Shown: in pieces, positions 10,362 through 25,276 of the stretch | Numbering within the stretch: position 1 is the stretch's first letter | How the letters are laid out: each line of letters opens with the position of its first letter | Assembly: GCA_027943245.1 (NCBI GenBank) | Contig: JANDJZ010000135.1 | Coordinates: 1-64,000 of the forward strand | DNA: 64,000 nucleotides | From: Acanthamoeba sp. SK_2022b | Lineage: Eukaryota > Discosea > Longamoebia > Acanthamoebidae | Direction of reading: 5' to 3' | Notes under the pieces: model-generated | Seen by the model: the letters and a program-made list of their open reading frames with translations, nothing else | Told to the model about the DNA's origin: nothing | Databases searched by the model: none | Program-made: the position numbers and the translations under genes

Positions 10362-11500
10362 CTGCGCTATGCTGTGCAGCTGGCGTCAAGCAGGAGAGCC
10401 GTGGGTGGTCCCTCGACGACGTGATCCCGATCCACTGCTTCATGTTTGGCCTGCAGTCGTTCCTCCGCCAGTCGTGTCAGCTGCACACCATCCGGTTCCG
10501 CTGGTACTCGAGGTAGCGACCTTTCTTTTAGTCATTTTTGCATTTTATATTTCTTTTTATATTCTCTCTCGCTCAATTAATCGAATTATTTTTGTTATTT
10601 TTAAAAATTCAAATATTCGAATGCTTATTGCTCGCTCATCACATTACACAACGGGACTGCAGGGACCCGTGGGTCTATTGGCGAACGTACATTCACGCCG
10701 AAGTCGTCGCGCCGGTGCTGGGTGTAGCGAGTACGGGCGCAACCCGAGCCCCCCTTAATGGGATTCCACTCTCCCGCGCATCTACTGACTCGCTCCCGCT
10801 GCCCCTGTCGACGCGCGCACAGGAGCACTTGTGCGGCTCGTGACCATGCCGTGGCGCATCGTCTCGTTTGCGAAGGCAGCCCCGCCGACTCGTCGCCAAC
10901 GATTAGCTGTGTGGAATCATTGGCTGTTTAGTGTACGCCACGTCTCCTCCTCCTCTGGGCAGTTGCGTGCGTGCGTGCGTGCGTGCTGACCCCGGTCAGT
11001 CGCGTGTGGCAGGCTCGGTGCAGCTGGCCCTGATCGTGTCGGTGGCCAGCCTGCTGGTGTTCGTACCGAGCCTGCAGTCCACGTTCCCGTTCGGCCTCTG
11101 GGCTCCGCTCGCCGTCGTGCTGAGCGTCGACCGCGGCGCCCACCAGGGCTCCACGCTCAAGTCCACCGGCTTCCGTGTCTACGGTACTCGCTACTTCATT
11201 TTTCATTTTTTTTAAATTAAAAATTTCCAATAATTTATATTGCCCTCTAGTTTTTTAACATTTATTTTATTTTTACATTTATTTTTTTTTTAAAATTCTA
11301 TTTGGGCAGGAACCACGATCGGATCGATCATAGGCTACTTGATCGCGCTGATCGCCTCCGGCTCGCCCTACACCATCGCGGCACTCCTCGCCGGCTGGGT
11401 GTTCGTCTCGGGCTACTCCCGGTCCAGCAAGACCTGGGGCGCCCTCGGCCAGGTCGTCATCATTTCGGTAAGCACGCTACCCGCACCGCATCACTCCTTG

Positions 11501-11573
<73 letters not shown>

Positions 11574-11994
11574 GTGTGTGATGACTCATACGACGTGGTG
11601 GTCAGGCTCCGTTGATCATCTTTCGCGGGTCGGGGCCGCTTGCTACGGCGCTGAGCCTGCAGCAGCTGGCCCTGTTCCGAATCCAGGCCACGCTCATCGG
11701 CCAGCTCGTGGCGATGGGGATCAGCCTGGTCTGGCCCGTTCGCGCTGCCGTGCTCCTGCGCCACCAATCCACCGCCCGCACCCTCCATGTACTACTCCAC
11801 CAGCACACGCACACGCACACGCACACGCACACGCACCGCACACGCACACGCGCGTTGTTCACCTCTCATTGTGGCATGGGAGCCAGGCGCTCCGCAGTTG
11901 CTTCGACCACATGATGAAGGGCTTCATCGAACGTGACTACTGCGTCCCGCTGTATCACATCAAACGAATGGAGGTACGGTGCCCTAGCGCGCGT

Positions 11995-12051
<57 letters not shown>

Positions 12052-12911
12052 TGGTGTGTGTGTGATACCTGGCTCTCCTCCCTCACACGTGCGATTCGTC
12101 GAACAACAAGACGGACATGAAGAAGGAGTGGGAGATGCAGACGGTGCTGATGCAGGAGGCGCGCGACGAGCCGCGGCTCTGGCGGCCCTCCTTCCCCTTT
12201 GAGGTCTTTGATCGCATCATCGCCTCCTCCCATCGCATCTCGCAGCACATCGTACGACCCGTCGCTTTTAATCATTTTAATCATTTTTTCGTGTTTTATT
12301 TTATAAATAATTAATAAAATGATAATAAACAATTCTTCTGACAAGATAACATCCGTCAGATGCTGATGGACAGAGCCCTGTACCTGGGCTGGAGGGAGGG
12401 CGCCCAGCTGGGCGACTACCTCATCCAGCCGCTCCACGAACACCTCGAGCAGGTCCACTCGCAGGTGGTGATGATGCTCGACGAGCTCATGCGGCGCATC
12501 CGTCGGTTCGATGCGCGCGCGTCGCACTTCTCCACAACGCTGGGCGTCCACCTGTCCGTCGGCGGCGCCGACGCCGGCACGGGCGCGCCGGTACCGGCCG
12601 CCTCGTCGTCGACGCCTCTGCGCATGACCCTCACCGTCCAGCACCTCGAGCGCGAGATGAAGAAGACGCTCAACCGCTTGGTATTTCACTCTCTCTCCTC
12701 CGGTCTCTCTCTCTCGTGGCTGTGGTTAACACGCGAGCAGATAGGGAAACAGTTCAAGAAGCTGGACGTGCTGCCGATCTCCAACTACGACGTGCTCACC
12801 TTTCAGACGCTCCTGTTTGCGCTTCGCCTGATGGTGGGCGAGATGCGCAACCTGTGGGAGGCCGTCCTGCAACTGCTGCAGGTCGAAGCTCTCCACCAAC
12901 GCAACTACTAA
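7723..12911 (+). CDS. FUSC/ALMT-type multipass membrane transporter
   Basis: Twenty-two exons give 1001 residues: 7723-7807, 7855-8166, 8243-8330, 8431-8572, 8661-8711, 8812-8840, 8925-9051, 9151-9336, 9457-9572, 9679-9841, 9937-10012, 10120-10218, 10380-10512, 10663-10721, 10823-10930, 11013-11183, 11310-11467, 11606-11788, 11887-11973, 12111-12251, 12360-12680 and 12741-12911. An acidic N-terminus precedes a membrane block (FEWSFRMTVAVIIATFFVLY, FLAAIIGIIVTAPTFG, YYPMIGLLAAVLGIG). A helical soluble middle follows, then a second membrane block (LALIVSVASLLVF, TTIGSIIGYLIALIAS, IGQLVAMGISLVWPVRAAVLL) and a long helical C-terminus. Two halves with a membrane block followed by a helical domain, plus the WPVRA-like end, fit the FUSC/aromatic-acid-exporter and plant ALMT superfamily. 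The substrate is unknown. The exon 8/9 boundary is the least certain because the intron contains an open-frame repeat. Confidence 0.7.
9361..9445 (+). repeat. (ACACG)17 pentanucleotide tandem repeat in intron
   Basis: Seventeen perfect copies of ACACG inside intron 8 of the FUSC-type gene. No frame on the coding strand is closed by the repeat, so the coding frame can read straight through from exon 8 to exon 9. Confidence 0.95.
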
Positions 12912-12976
12912 TTGTAAAATAAAAGAGGTAAAAAAGAAAAAAGAAAAAAAGAATGTTATTTTACATTTAGGAAAAG

Positions 12977-14456
12977 ATGGACACGACGGCACCACAGAAG
13001 CAGGACAAGCCCGAGACACGCTATGAGGGCGTGGCCCTGCTGCGTTTCCTGCCCCTGGGTGCCCAGTTCGTGGTCTGCGTGCTGCTGGTGCTCTTCCTCC
13101 AGGGCGCCTACACCTACGTGCAAGAGTTGCTCTTCTCCGTTGAGAAGTTTCCACACAGGCACGCTTGCGGACCATTTATTTATCTTATTATTTATCTTAT
13201 TTTTGATACTTATATCTGTGCAATTCTTTCATTTTTGATATTTTATTTATTCATAATTCTTTGCCCAGGTGGTACGCGACCGTGTGGCAGGGTGGCCTCT
13301 ACTCGCTCTTCGCCTACGTCATGCGGCGATCGTCGGGCGAGAGCGGCCGGCGGTGCGTGTGCCTTGGCACTCTCCATCTCCTCTCTCTCTGTCTCTCTTG
13401 TAGAGCTCGCTGAGCGAGTCGCTACTCGCATACGCAGAGGTCCGTTCCGCGACTACTTGGTGCTGTCGTCGGTGGTGTTCATGGGCCGGTTCATGGGCGT
13501 GGCGAGCCTCCACTACATCGACTTCACTACGCGCGTCCTGTTCCAGTCCTCCAAGCTCATACCCACCATGCTCGTGGGCCTCCTCTACCTCAAAAAGTAC
13601 ACTTGTCATCTTCTACTTCTTCTACTTTACGGAACTCTTTTTCTATCACCTCTTCACTTCTACTTGTTCATTCGCTTACGTGCTTGGCCTGCGAGTAGGT
13701 CCTACACGGCGGGCGAGTACACCGCTGTGGGCATGCTCGTGAGCGGTCTCTCCCTGTTCTCGCTGGCCGACGCCTCGGTCTCCAGCTCCTTCAGCATCCT
13801 CGGTGCGTCGACCTCCCCCCCTCCCCCCCTTTACCCACCGCCTCGCTCCTCGTTCGCGCTGGCCACCGCTCACAGAGCAAGGCGGGAGGCCTCCCTCCCC
13901 CACTCATAGGAGTGCTGTTGGCCGGCGGCGATGCCTTCTCGGACGCGCTCAAGTCGTCCATCCAGGAACACCTGATGTCGTCGCACGGCGCCTCCACGCT
14001 CGAAGTGGTGCGTCGAACGCGCGCCGAGCTTCACCCACTCCCCTTCCCCAATCTCGACCCGGTGATCTCATCCAATCTCTCTCTCTCTCTCTCTCGTGTC
14101 CGCGATCGCAAGGCGCTGTTCTCCAACCTCTCGGGCTGCCTGTGCGCGCTGCCCATCCTCGTCTTCACCGGCGAGCTCGCCGCGGTCTACCACGACTTTA
14201 GCCTGCGCGCCCACATCGCCCTCATCGTACGCTATCGCTCGCTGCTCTCCCTCTCTCCAACCGCAACCACAGCTGATGTGCCAACTCTCCTCATCGCTCT
14301 TCTGCTAGGCCATGTACTTCATCGGCTTCCTGGCCTCCCTGTCCGTGCTCTACGTGCTCAAGCTGAGCGACGCCCTCATCTCGGGCATGGTAAATGCAAA
14401 TGTCGTGCGTGGTGATTTGGGGGGGGGGGAGAGTGGCCGAGACATATGTCTTACGG

Positions 14457-14536
<80 letters not shown>

Positions 14537-14740
14537 TCATGTTTGCAGGTGACGTGCTTCCGCAAGTTCATGTCGATAGTCTTTTCTTTCTTCATCTTCT
14601 CCAAGGTGGCGACCGTCAACCACGTCGTCGGCGGCGCCCTCTGCTTCGCGGGTATCGCGATCCAGATTTGGATCAAGCAGCGCGGCCGGCTCACGCGCGG
14701 CCAGGCCGTGACCAACAAGCCGAGGAAGCACACGCACTAG
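12977..14740 (+). CDS. SLC35B-type nucleotide-sulfate/sugar transporter
   Basis: Eight exons (12977-13158, 13269-13352, 13438-13596, 13699-13802, 13910-14007, 14113-14226, 14309-14389, 14549-14740) encode 337 residues. The first intron has a GC donor (CACAG|GCACGC). Many hydrophobic helices are visible, starting with FVVCVLLVLFLQGAYTYVQELLF. Family signatures of UAA/SLC35B proteins are present: ALHYI-like ASLHYIDFTTRVLFQSSKLIP, GDAFSDALKSSIQEHL, and the C-terminal RKFMSIVFSFFIF ... HVVGGALCFAGIAIQ. The family exchanges PAPS or UDP-sugars for nucleotide monophosphate across Golgi/ER membranes. The FQSSKLIPTMLVG segment fits the PAPS-transporter branch, but the substrate is inference. The start lies 65 bp after the FUSC gene stop; the gene is convergent with the ASCH-LRR gene, 128 bp apart. 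Confidence 0.85.
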
Positions 14741-14868
14741 CGCGGCCAACGCGCGCTCACCTCGTCGACGTGCACTCGGCAAATATTTATATGAAAATAT
14801 ATTAAACAAATAAATAAATCATAACAGTTAAGGCCATGAAAAACAGTTTTTTGAGTGCTTGGGTCACA
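14741..14868. terminator. Convergent 3' region with AATAAA signals
   Basis: 128 bp between two convergent stop codons. AATAAATAAAT near 14808-14819 is on the plus strand and suits the SLC35B-type gene. No separate signal for the minus-strand gene was identified. Confidence 0.45.
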
Positions 14869-16159
14869 TCACATGATCTCCAAACCGGGATGCTGTGCCT
14901 TCACCTCGCTTTTCGTTCGGCTGCTGATGCCCTCCTTCCCCGTCATGATCTTGGACAGCGACGGGCACAACTCTGGCGCTTGCCTGTCCCCCGCCCCCCG
15001 TCCAACACAATCACACGGACGTCGGTCCCACGCTGCGCCCCCCCTCTGCGAAGCCCCCCCTCTCTAAATCATCGGGGCGGCAGAAGGGGCGTACCGTAGC
15101 ATGGGCGCGTCAAAGTGGGGGCAGCCCGACACGGCCAGGCTCTCGAGGTGTGGGAGAATGCGGAGGGCCTGCGCGAAGGCGGCGGTCGACAGCTGCTTGC
15201 AGTGCGACAGCTTGAGTTCGATCAGGTTCTTACCACAGCTGGCCAACACCTGCGACGTCGGTGAGAGAGGGGAGAGGGGGAGCGCTGGTGTGGGAGGGAG
15301 AGTGAGTGGACCTCGAGCAGAGCTTCGCCGCCCATCTGGCACATGGACAGGTCGAGGCTGCGAATGTCGTTGCAGGTTCGGGCCAGGCAGTGCAGCGTGG
15401 CGTCATTGATCATGGTCGACTGGGCAAACACCACCGAAGACAGGTTGGGCATCCTTGGCCGTTGCCCATCAACACACACACACGAGAGAGAGAGAGAGAG
15501 AGAGAGAGATGAGCGTTGGTGACTTGCGCGTGTGGTGTGCATGTGTGTGGACAGGTATACCGTCGGACCAGGCTGACGGCCATCTCGTCGGAGAACTGTG
15601 GGCAGCTGGACACGAAGAGGTACTGCATGGTGGGCAGCACGCCGGTTCGAATCTCAGGCCCCTCGGTCGTATCGGTCAAGCCCAGGTTGGTGCAACCTTG
15701 ACCGAACAAGCCAGTAGATATTAATGTTTATTTAATTTGGATTTTTCAATTAAAAAATAATAAAATAAAATAGAAATAAATTTTTGATTTGCTGCTTACC
15801 AGATAGGAAGAGTTTGGTGAGCACGGGGAGGTTGTCGAGGAGGTGGTGCAGGCAGCGCATGCTGGTGACTTGCTGGCAGTTGGACAGGATGAGCCACTCG
15901 AGCCGAGGCAAGAATCCTGCCACCCACCACCACCACCCGCCACCACACAGACACCACAGGCGGTTCAACACCACGCATCACACGCACACGCAAAGAGAGG
16001 GAGATGATACCGCTGGCGAGCTGCATCACTCCCTCGTCGCCGAGGTTGGTGTCCGAAAAGGACAGGTAGATGAGGCAGGAGAGACGCGCGATGTGGCCCA
16101 GATTGCTGTCCCTCAGCTGCGTCGAGCGTGAGAGATCCTACGATGCGTGTGCGTGTGCG

Positions 16160-16230
<71 letters not shown>

Positions 16231-17053
16231 TGTGTGAGAGAGAGAGAGAGCCAGGGGCTCGGGAGAGGGGCGGGCTTGGGGGCTCTCTCCGCGAACCAGG
16301 GCTTCAAGGCTTTGCATGGCCGACAAGCTCTCCTGGCCAAAGGTGGCGATCAACTGATGGCAGCCCGACAGCTCCAACAGCTTCATCTCCCGACAATGCC
16401 TGACGTCATCATTTTAAATAAGAATGAATATATAAATGGATAAAAATTTCTATCTTTTAGAAAAAGAGAGAAACTCTGACGCTATCAAAATATAATATTT
16501 TATAAATGCATGGAATAAATAAAAGAAACAAAAGAAAATAAGAAGTCAGGACGCACTCTTGCAGGGCGTGGATGACCTTGCCCGTGACCAGCTCGCAGTT
16601 GGCCATGTAGAGCGTGTTGAGCGACGAGCACTGGCGCGCCACCTCGCACACGGACAGGTTCGTGACAAGCGTGCACCCGGACAGGTTTAACACCTGCGCA
16701 CGGGGGGAGGGGAAAGAGGAGGCGCCCCCCCCCAACGATGCCCCATTAGAGTAGGCGAATCAAGCTAGCAGCACGGGGGGGGGGCGACGCACGTTGAGTT
16801 CCTTGCAGTTGTAGGCGATGTCGAGCACGCCGATGTCCGTGACCAGGCTGCAGCCCGACAGGTACAGCGCGCGCATCTCGCGACAGCTGCGTGCCCCCCC
16901 CCCCGATCATTCATGAATATTACTTGCCCAAGTTTGTTGGCGTGAGGCGTGAGGCGTACCTGCGCGCAAAGGTCTGGACTGTTTCGTTGGTCACCACCGG
17001 ACAGTTGGACAGATACAGCGTTCGCAGTCTCCGGCAACTGAGATCAGTTCATA

Positions 17054-17133
<80 letters not shown>

Positions 17134-17299
17134 CAAGCGAGTCATGCAAAGCGTGAGCAGCGTTGGCGCCACACAATACCAACATGCGGCGATGAAGAAG
17201 GCATACTTCGTGCCGATGGTGCGTAACGTGTGATCCGACGCCTTGCAGCATGTCAGGTCGAGGAACTGCAACGTCGACGCGCACGGTGCCGTGGCTAGC

Positions 17300-17363
<64 letters not shown>

Positions 17364-17652
17364 ATCGACACGGTGGTTAGACGTTTCCCAGGTTGATGAG
17401 CGCTGGCCGGGCCCACAAGTTGTACCGATGGTGGCCAGGGACGAGTCGGCGATGCCCTTGCAGCGGCCGAGGCCGAGCTCCTCGAGGTGCGGCGTCCGTG
17501 ACAGGAGGTGGGCCAGGCCGCCCGAGCTCTGGACCTCCTTCTCCGTGATGCGGCAGCGCGACAGGGACAGAGCCCGCAGCGACGCGCAGTGATCTGGCAG
17601 CGTGCCAAAGATCGACGCGTTCGTGATCTTGTCGGCCACTCCCTCACGTCAG

Positions 17653-17720
<68 letters not shown>

Positions 17721-17865
17721 CTGCGTTGTATACCTGGGGGCAGCCGAACAGGTGCAGCTCTTGCAGGTCCTTGCACGCCTGGACCAGGGAGATGACGCCC
17801 GCGTCGCTCACATTGGTCGAGCGGGTGAGATCGATCTTCCTGTTGGCGTTGGTCAGAGACCACAT

Positions 17866-17938
<73 letters not shown>

Positions 17939-19273
17939 CACTGCACGCACGCACAAACAACAATAACACAGGGGTTGTACCGCAAGCGGGGGCAACACTT
18001 GGCCACGGTGGCGACCACTTGGTCGTTGACTCGCGGACAGCGCGTGAGGTCCAAGCTCAACAGCGGCAGTCCCTCCCCCTCCCCCACTTTGGCTGTGCGC
18101 ACAGTGAGCGGTCGGCCACTCAGTGCAACACATGCAACACGCGCAACACAAGGACGAGATGCGATGCGATGCGATGCGACGAGGATTGAAGAGATTGCAG
18201 TACCAGAGAGCGCGGTGAAGAATTCGATGAGGTCAGTGGCCGACATGTTGGCGCATCGCGAGAGGGAGAGGTGGGTGAGGTGGAGGCAGGGCGTCGCCAC
18301 AATTCGCCGCAGGGTCGCGCTGGTGAGGTTCTCCCCGCCGGCCAGGGACAACTGCCTCGTGTCGGGGTCCAGGAAGAGGCCCACGTTGTCGTCGCTCAGG
18401 ACCTTGCGGCTGACGGCCGTCGCCAGCAGGGACTCGGCGATGGGCTGCGGCAGCGTCGCGCCGAGCGACTGGGACGAGCCCAGGCGGAGCTGCGCCATCA
18501 TGTCGCCTATGACCGCATCGACGCAGAGGTCCTTGAGCGGGAGCAGGCCCTTGACCAGCGCGGTGGTCGCGCCGCTCTCGTCCTTCGCGGTTCTCACCTG
18601 CGCAGTGGCCGTCGCGGTGGCGGTCAGGGGCACGTGCTCGAACTCGTAGATGGAGACGAGCTCGTGAGGCTGGACGTCGCCGTAGATGTCCCTGAGGACG
18701 GCCGCCAGCTCTTGGCTGCCGCTGAACCCGTCCCTACGGGCGTCCTCCTCGGTGATGGCCGCGTAGGGCTTCACTTCGAGCGCCTTGACTCGCAGAGACC
18801 CCACAAACTCTGGCGAGAGAAGAGGCAAAGCGTGCATGCGTGTATGTATGTATGTGTAGTGGCATGCACATGTGAGCGTTGTATGTTGAGGCGCTTCCAC
18901 TCGTCGTGTCATGGTAGATGCACCTTGGGACGGGTTGAGCTGCAGAGGCAGCACAGGGGCCGACGGGCAGTGGATGTGGCCTGGGAAGTAGCGGATGGTA
19001 GTCGTCTTGTCACCGCGCACCACCAGCGGGTAGAACGCTTCCCTGAGAGCTAATACATAAGAAGCGCACACACAAAAGGCTTATCGGTGTGTGGGCAGCC
19101 ACGCACCTCAGCCCGATGACTGGGCGTATGTGCAGGGGCACCTGGGGGAAATCTATGCGCAGCTGGGAGTGCAGTGGCGAGGCATCTGTAGGAGAGCACT
19201 CGAGCGACGAAGCTGGCTGGCGGTTCGGCGCCGGTGACGTCAGGAGCAAGTACCTGCGGCCAGCGTGATGCAT
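14869..19273 (-). CDS. ASCH-domain/leucine-rich-repeat fusion protein
   Basis: Seventeen minus-strand exons with matching phases total 865 residues: 19107-19273, 18924-19042, 18204-18809, 17981-18092, 17734-17839, 17426-17642, 17207-17294, 16960-17037, 16793-16886, 16557-16693, 16297-16399, 16011-16116, 15800-15916, 15561-15696, 15312-15453, 15095-15249 and 14869-14983. Residues ~50-160 look like an ASCH (PUA-like) domain: [19 protein letters not shown], then [23 protein letters not shown] and VSIYEFE, matching the GxKxxTxR and edA+reGF motifs. The rest is a long cysteine-containing LRR array of the AMN1/F-box-LRR kind, e.g. [30 protein letters not shown] and [18 protein letters not shown] domains are predicted RNA-binding; this LRR type usually selects ubiquitylation targets. 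No F-box was seen. Five introns carry long TG or CA runs. Confidence 0.85.
16159..17931. repeat. Cluster of five intronic TG/CA dinucleotide runs
   Basis: Runs at 16159-16232 (GT), 17056-17133 (CA), 17301-17360 (CA), 17654-17719 (GT) and 17866-17931 (CA), each 60-80 bp, all inside introns of the ASCH-LRR gene. Similar runs lie in introns of the FUSC gene (10295-10357, 11502-11572, 11996-12062), the SLC35B gene (14459-14535) and the RasGAP gene (47184-47247, 47460-47499). Confidence 0.95.
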
Positions 19274-19384
19274 CTTCGTATGGCCAACAATTCAGATAAA
19301 TCAAGAGACGCCGGCAAAAAGCCCGCTTGCGTCGATCAATAAGAGCAGTAAAATAATCGTGCTGCCATCAGGCAAAACAGGTAC

Positions 19385-19457
19385 AGCCGACCGTGGGGCT
19401 CGAACCCACGACCACAAGATTAAGAGTCTTGCGCTCTACCGACTGAGCTAGGACGGC
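19385..19457 (-). tRNA. tRNA-Lys (CTT)
   Basis: Cloverleaf on the minus strand: acceptor GCCGTCC with GGTCGGC (one T-T mismatch at pair 5), D-arm GCTCAGTCGGTAGAGC, anticodon loop CTCTTAA with anticodon CTT, and T-arm CGTGGGTTCGAGCCCCACG. No intron. A and B box promoter elements are intact. Confidence 0.92.
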
Positions 19458-19894
19458 TGGTGTAATCATGCATCCCTTCCTGTTGTTGGATGCGTAGATC
19501 AGGCGGTGTCAGCGCAGACGGCTGTCCCATTGACAGAGCATGCCAGGTCCACCACCGGACACATCCACCTTTGGCAACTCTACACCATTTATGTTGGACT
19601 GGCGCAACAACCTGAGATCGGACAATGAGCATTGCCAATTCCAAGCCTGCCATCGCAATGGTAAAAAACACAAAGTAGCGTTCCTTTGCGACTGCATCAA
19701 ACGCTAGTGGGCGTTTGTCCACTATGAACCGACAGCCACCTGCGAACCTCCTAACTAAAGCTCTCAGCTTTTGCGCAAAAACTCCTTCCTACGGTCTGAG
19801 CTGCACGTGATTCCCTCCTTGGAGACTGTTGATTGAATTGGCCTTACGCCAGGCGTGTTGTACGCCACGGTCAAAAGCAGAGGTCCGAAATCAA
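19458..19894. other. Intergenic, nothing recognised
   Basis: Between tRNA-Lys and the 3' end of the inverted GTPase copy. Short chance ORFs only; no RNA gene or repeat recognised. Confidence 0.4.
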
Positions 19895-22823
<2,929 letters not shown>

Positions 22824-22949
22824 GTATTTCTAAAGGTGCCAGTCACAACCACACTGTGAACATAACTTCTTGATTCATCCCATCCTCCTTGCAATGCATC
22901 TCTCTGCCACGAGGTGTATTGTTTCAGTACAATGTGCATCATAGCTCCA

Positions 22950-23522
22950 TAAGTAATGGCAACAAGCTGACCATCAGGCACCAGGTGGAAGGACCCATCA
23001 TCATCTTCCTCTAACCAGTTGAGGAAGATTCATGCCCTTGTAGTGCACTTCACCAAGCCAAGCCAAACACCTTTCCATCATCATCATGAGTAAAGCAGAA
23101 GATATGTGGGTGTGAGGTGCCTACACTTTGCATATCAGCTTGATCCAACCACTCTCAAGGATACCCTGCATGCCCTCACAGACCTCACAACTGTGCTCAG
23201 CTCCAGGTCTCTTAATTCAATTATCCTCCACATGAGCGCCTACTTGTGAATCCATTTCAGTGAGTGTACAACTATGCTGCTTCTTCAGCCTCTTGACCCG
23301 CCTCACCATGCTGGCCTTGTCCTGACAGGCAAAGCCACCTGTGATCTCACCACTGATAAGCCTGATGATGGTGCTATATTAGCAGTGTCTGGTGAAAAAG
23401 GAAGTGTTGGGCTTGGCTTGGTGAAGCACACTACAAGGGCACAAATCTTCCTCAAATGGCTAGCGGAAGATGATGATGGGTACTTCCACCTGGCGCCTAA
23501 TGGTGGGCTTGTTCACCTTATG
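22950..23522. repeat. Inverted repeat pair, arms about 115 bp
   Basis: 22950-23070 is the reverse complement of 23405-23522 with scattered mismatches (both spell a LVKH/VHY ... EEDDDG.FHL protein stretch). They lie at the left edge of the lower-GC island, directly after the truncation point of copy B. Confidence 0.75.
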
Positions 23523-24625
23523 GGTAAGGTACAATGATGCATTGACCAATAAATTTTGACAAATACTAAACTTAATCACCAAAACACAATTCTGAGGTCT
23601 TGTTGAAGTTCTTTGAGTTGGCAAGTTGTAGCCAGAGGACCGGAATCAGACTCAGCCCAGCATTACTGCAACTACAATCACAATACATCCTTACTCCAGA
23701 AGGTGTGTCCAATGGTTTGTTGTTCATGTTCCTTCCCCACATTTCACACTTAAAAGGGTAGAATTGGAATAAAATCAAAGAAGGCTGTATTTTCAAGAGA
23801 AACATTGCAGTCAGAGTCCTCAGACAGGGAGGTCTCAGGCTTGTTTTTGTTGAAGAGATCCTCCTCATATCTTGGTGCTTGTAGGAAGAAGTGGAAGAAG
23901 AGGAGGAGGATGAGGAAGATGAATGGCGCTTTTGGAACTTGCTTCCCCTAGCATCCTTCTGGAAGGAGTTGTCTCCCTGTTCTTGCTGCTGCACTTATCC
24001 TGAAAGTTGACATCATGGGTGCTCTGGCGGTGCTTCTTGTGCTTTTTGGGTAAACAATTGGAGCTTGAATGGGAAAGTTCAGAAGAAGGTGGGTGCAAAG
24101 AGTGTTCCTGGCATCACATATGTGTATGTGGTGCAAAGAAATTCATAGAAGATGCAATGGGCAGCTGCTTACTCTGGTTGGAGTGGAAGACGTTTGAAGT
24201 TGTATGGTTGAACCAAGGTGAGGTTGTGGAGGAGTGGTCTGTTGGCTAGAGGAAATTGCCTCCAAAGCACCAATCCATTTAGCAATGACAGTAGCATTGG
24301 AGTTCCATGAAGAGGACTGTAGTTGAGTACACTGCGCTTTTCAGGATCAGCAGTTAGCTGGTGAGATAGGTGAAAACTGAAAGTAAAACAAAGCAAAGCT
24401 GACAATATCACTTTGTACGCATATGCAATGACAACATACCATTATGTTGAACTCCTCCTTAAGTCTTGGAGCACATTTCGTAAAGAGCCCATAACCATTT
24501 GCAGATTCATTAGAAGCTGCCACTGGCTATGCTCATGTGTGAGCAGTGAGATCAAGGGGGATAGGGCCATCAGTGGCACATGTCCCAAGGAAATGGTAGG
24601 GCCCATCCAAGCTGAGGAACTGGAG
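23523..24625. other. Lower-GC repeat DNA, no gene recognised
   Basis: Contains a GAAGAGGAGGAGGATGAGG tract (23887-23935) that recurs at 61206-61258, so it belongs to a dispersed repeat. No intact ORF of recognisable family. Confidence 0.4.
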
Positions 24626-24910
24626 TGGTAGTCCTTGGTTTTCAGCTGCACATTTCCAACATCACCATGAGTAAAGCAGGGCTTGAGGTGCCCTTCACAC
24701 TTTGGATATAAGGGTCCAGCCAGGTCTTGAATGACCAACATTCAAGCAGGAAAAGGGGCTCTGGCTTATGAATTTCCTTGGAGTACCCAGTGTTGAGCCC
24801 TTGCACAAAGTCATCCACAGTAAACACATGAGGATTGTACTTCATGCTTGTTGTGGAGAACATCTGATCAATGTCCTCATGGGTGTGCCCCACTGGCAGA
24901 AAAGAATTGG
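24626..24910 (-). mobile_element. Dispersed repeat ORF with GHTHEDIDQMFS motif
   Basis: Minus-strand frame begins GHTHEDIDQMFSTTSMKYNPHVFT and goes on VDDFVQGLN ... FLLECWSFKTWLDPYI. The GHTxEDIDQxFS signature is typical of transposon-associated proteins (DUF7869-like, often near KDZ or CxC elements). A close copy of the same stretch is at 42960-43215 and a partial one at 23075-23150. The fragment is not a full gene. The family name is from memory and should be treated as tentative. Confidence 0.45.
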
Positions 24911-25276
24911 TGATATTATGGACTTGTTATGCCTAGCCAGTGGTTACTGGTGAATGGCGCGAATCACAAGCATACAACATTGACTGTCAGGGCACCTTGA
25001 ATAAACATTACAGTCTACCTGCTGCTTGTGCACAGAACACAATGGCTCTGCACTTTCTTCATCTCCTTCTTACCTCTTTACTGGAATGCTGCACTGTCCT
25101 GCATAGGAGGTCTCCATGACATTTTTATGCTTGCTTTACCATTGCGTACATGTACATGATGCTCATGCACCTTCTTTCCCACAATTATGATACAAATGTG
25201 CATATGAGGATGCAGCCCAAAATACAAATCATTGCAACCTGCATTAGCAAGCCAGGCAAACCAACTGCTTTTCTTA

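Noticed and set aside
10298..10516. ORFs of Cys-Val or Thr-His repeats (also at 11302, 14312, 17044, 17644, 22112 and others)
   Set aside because: They are translations of TG/CA microsatellites inside introns and have no independent coding support.
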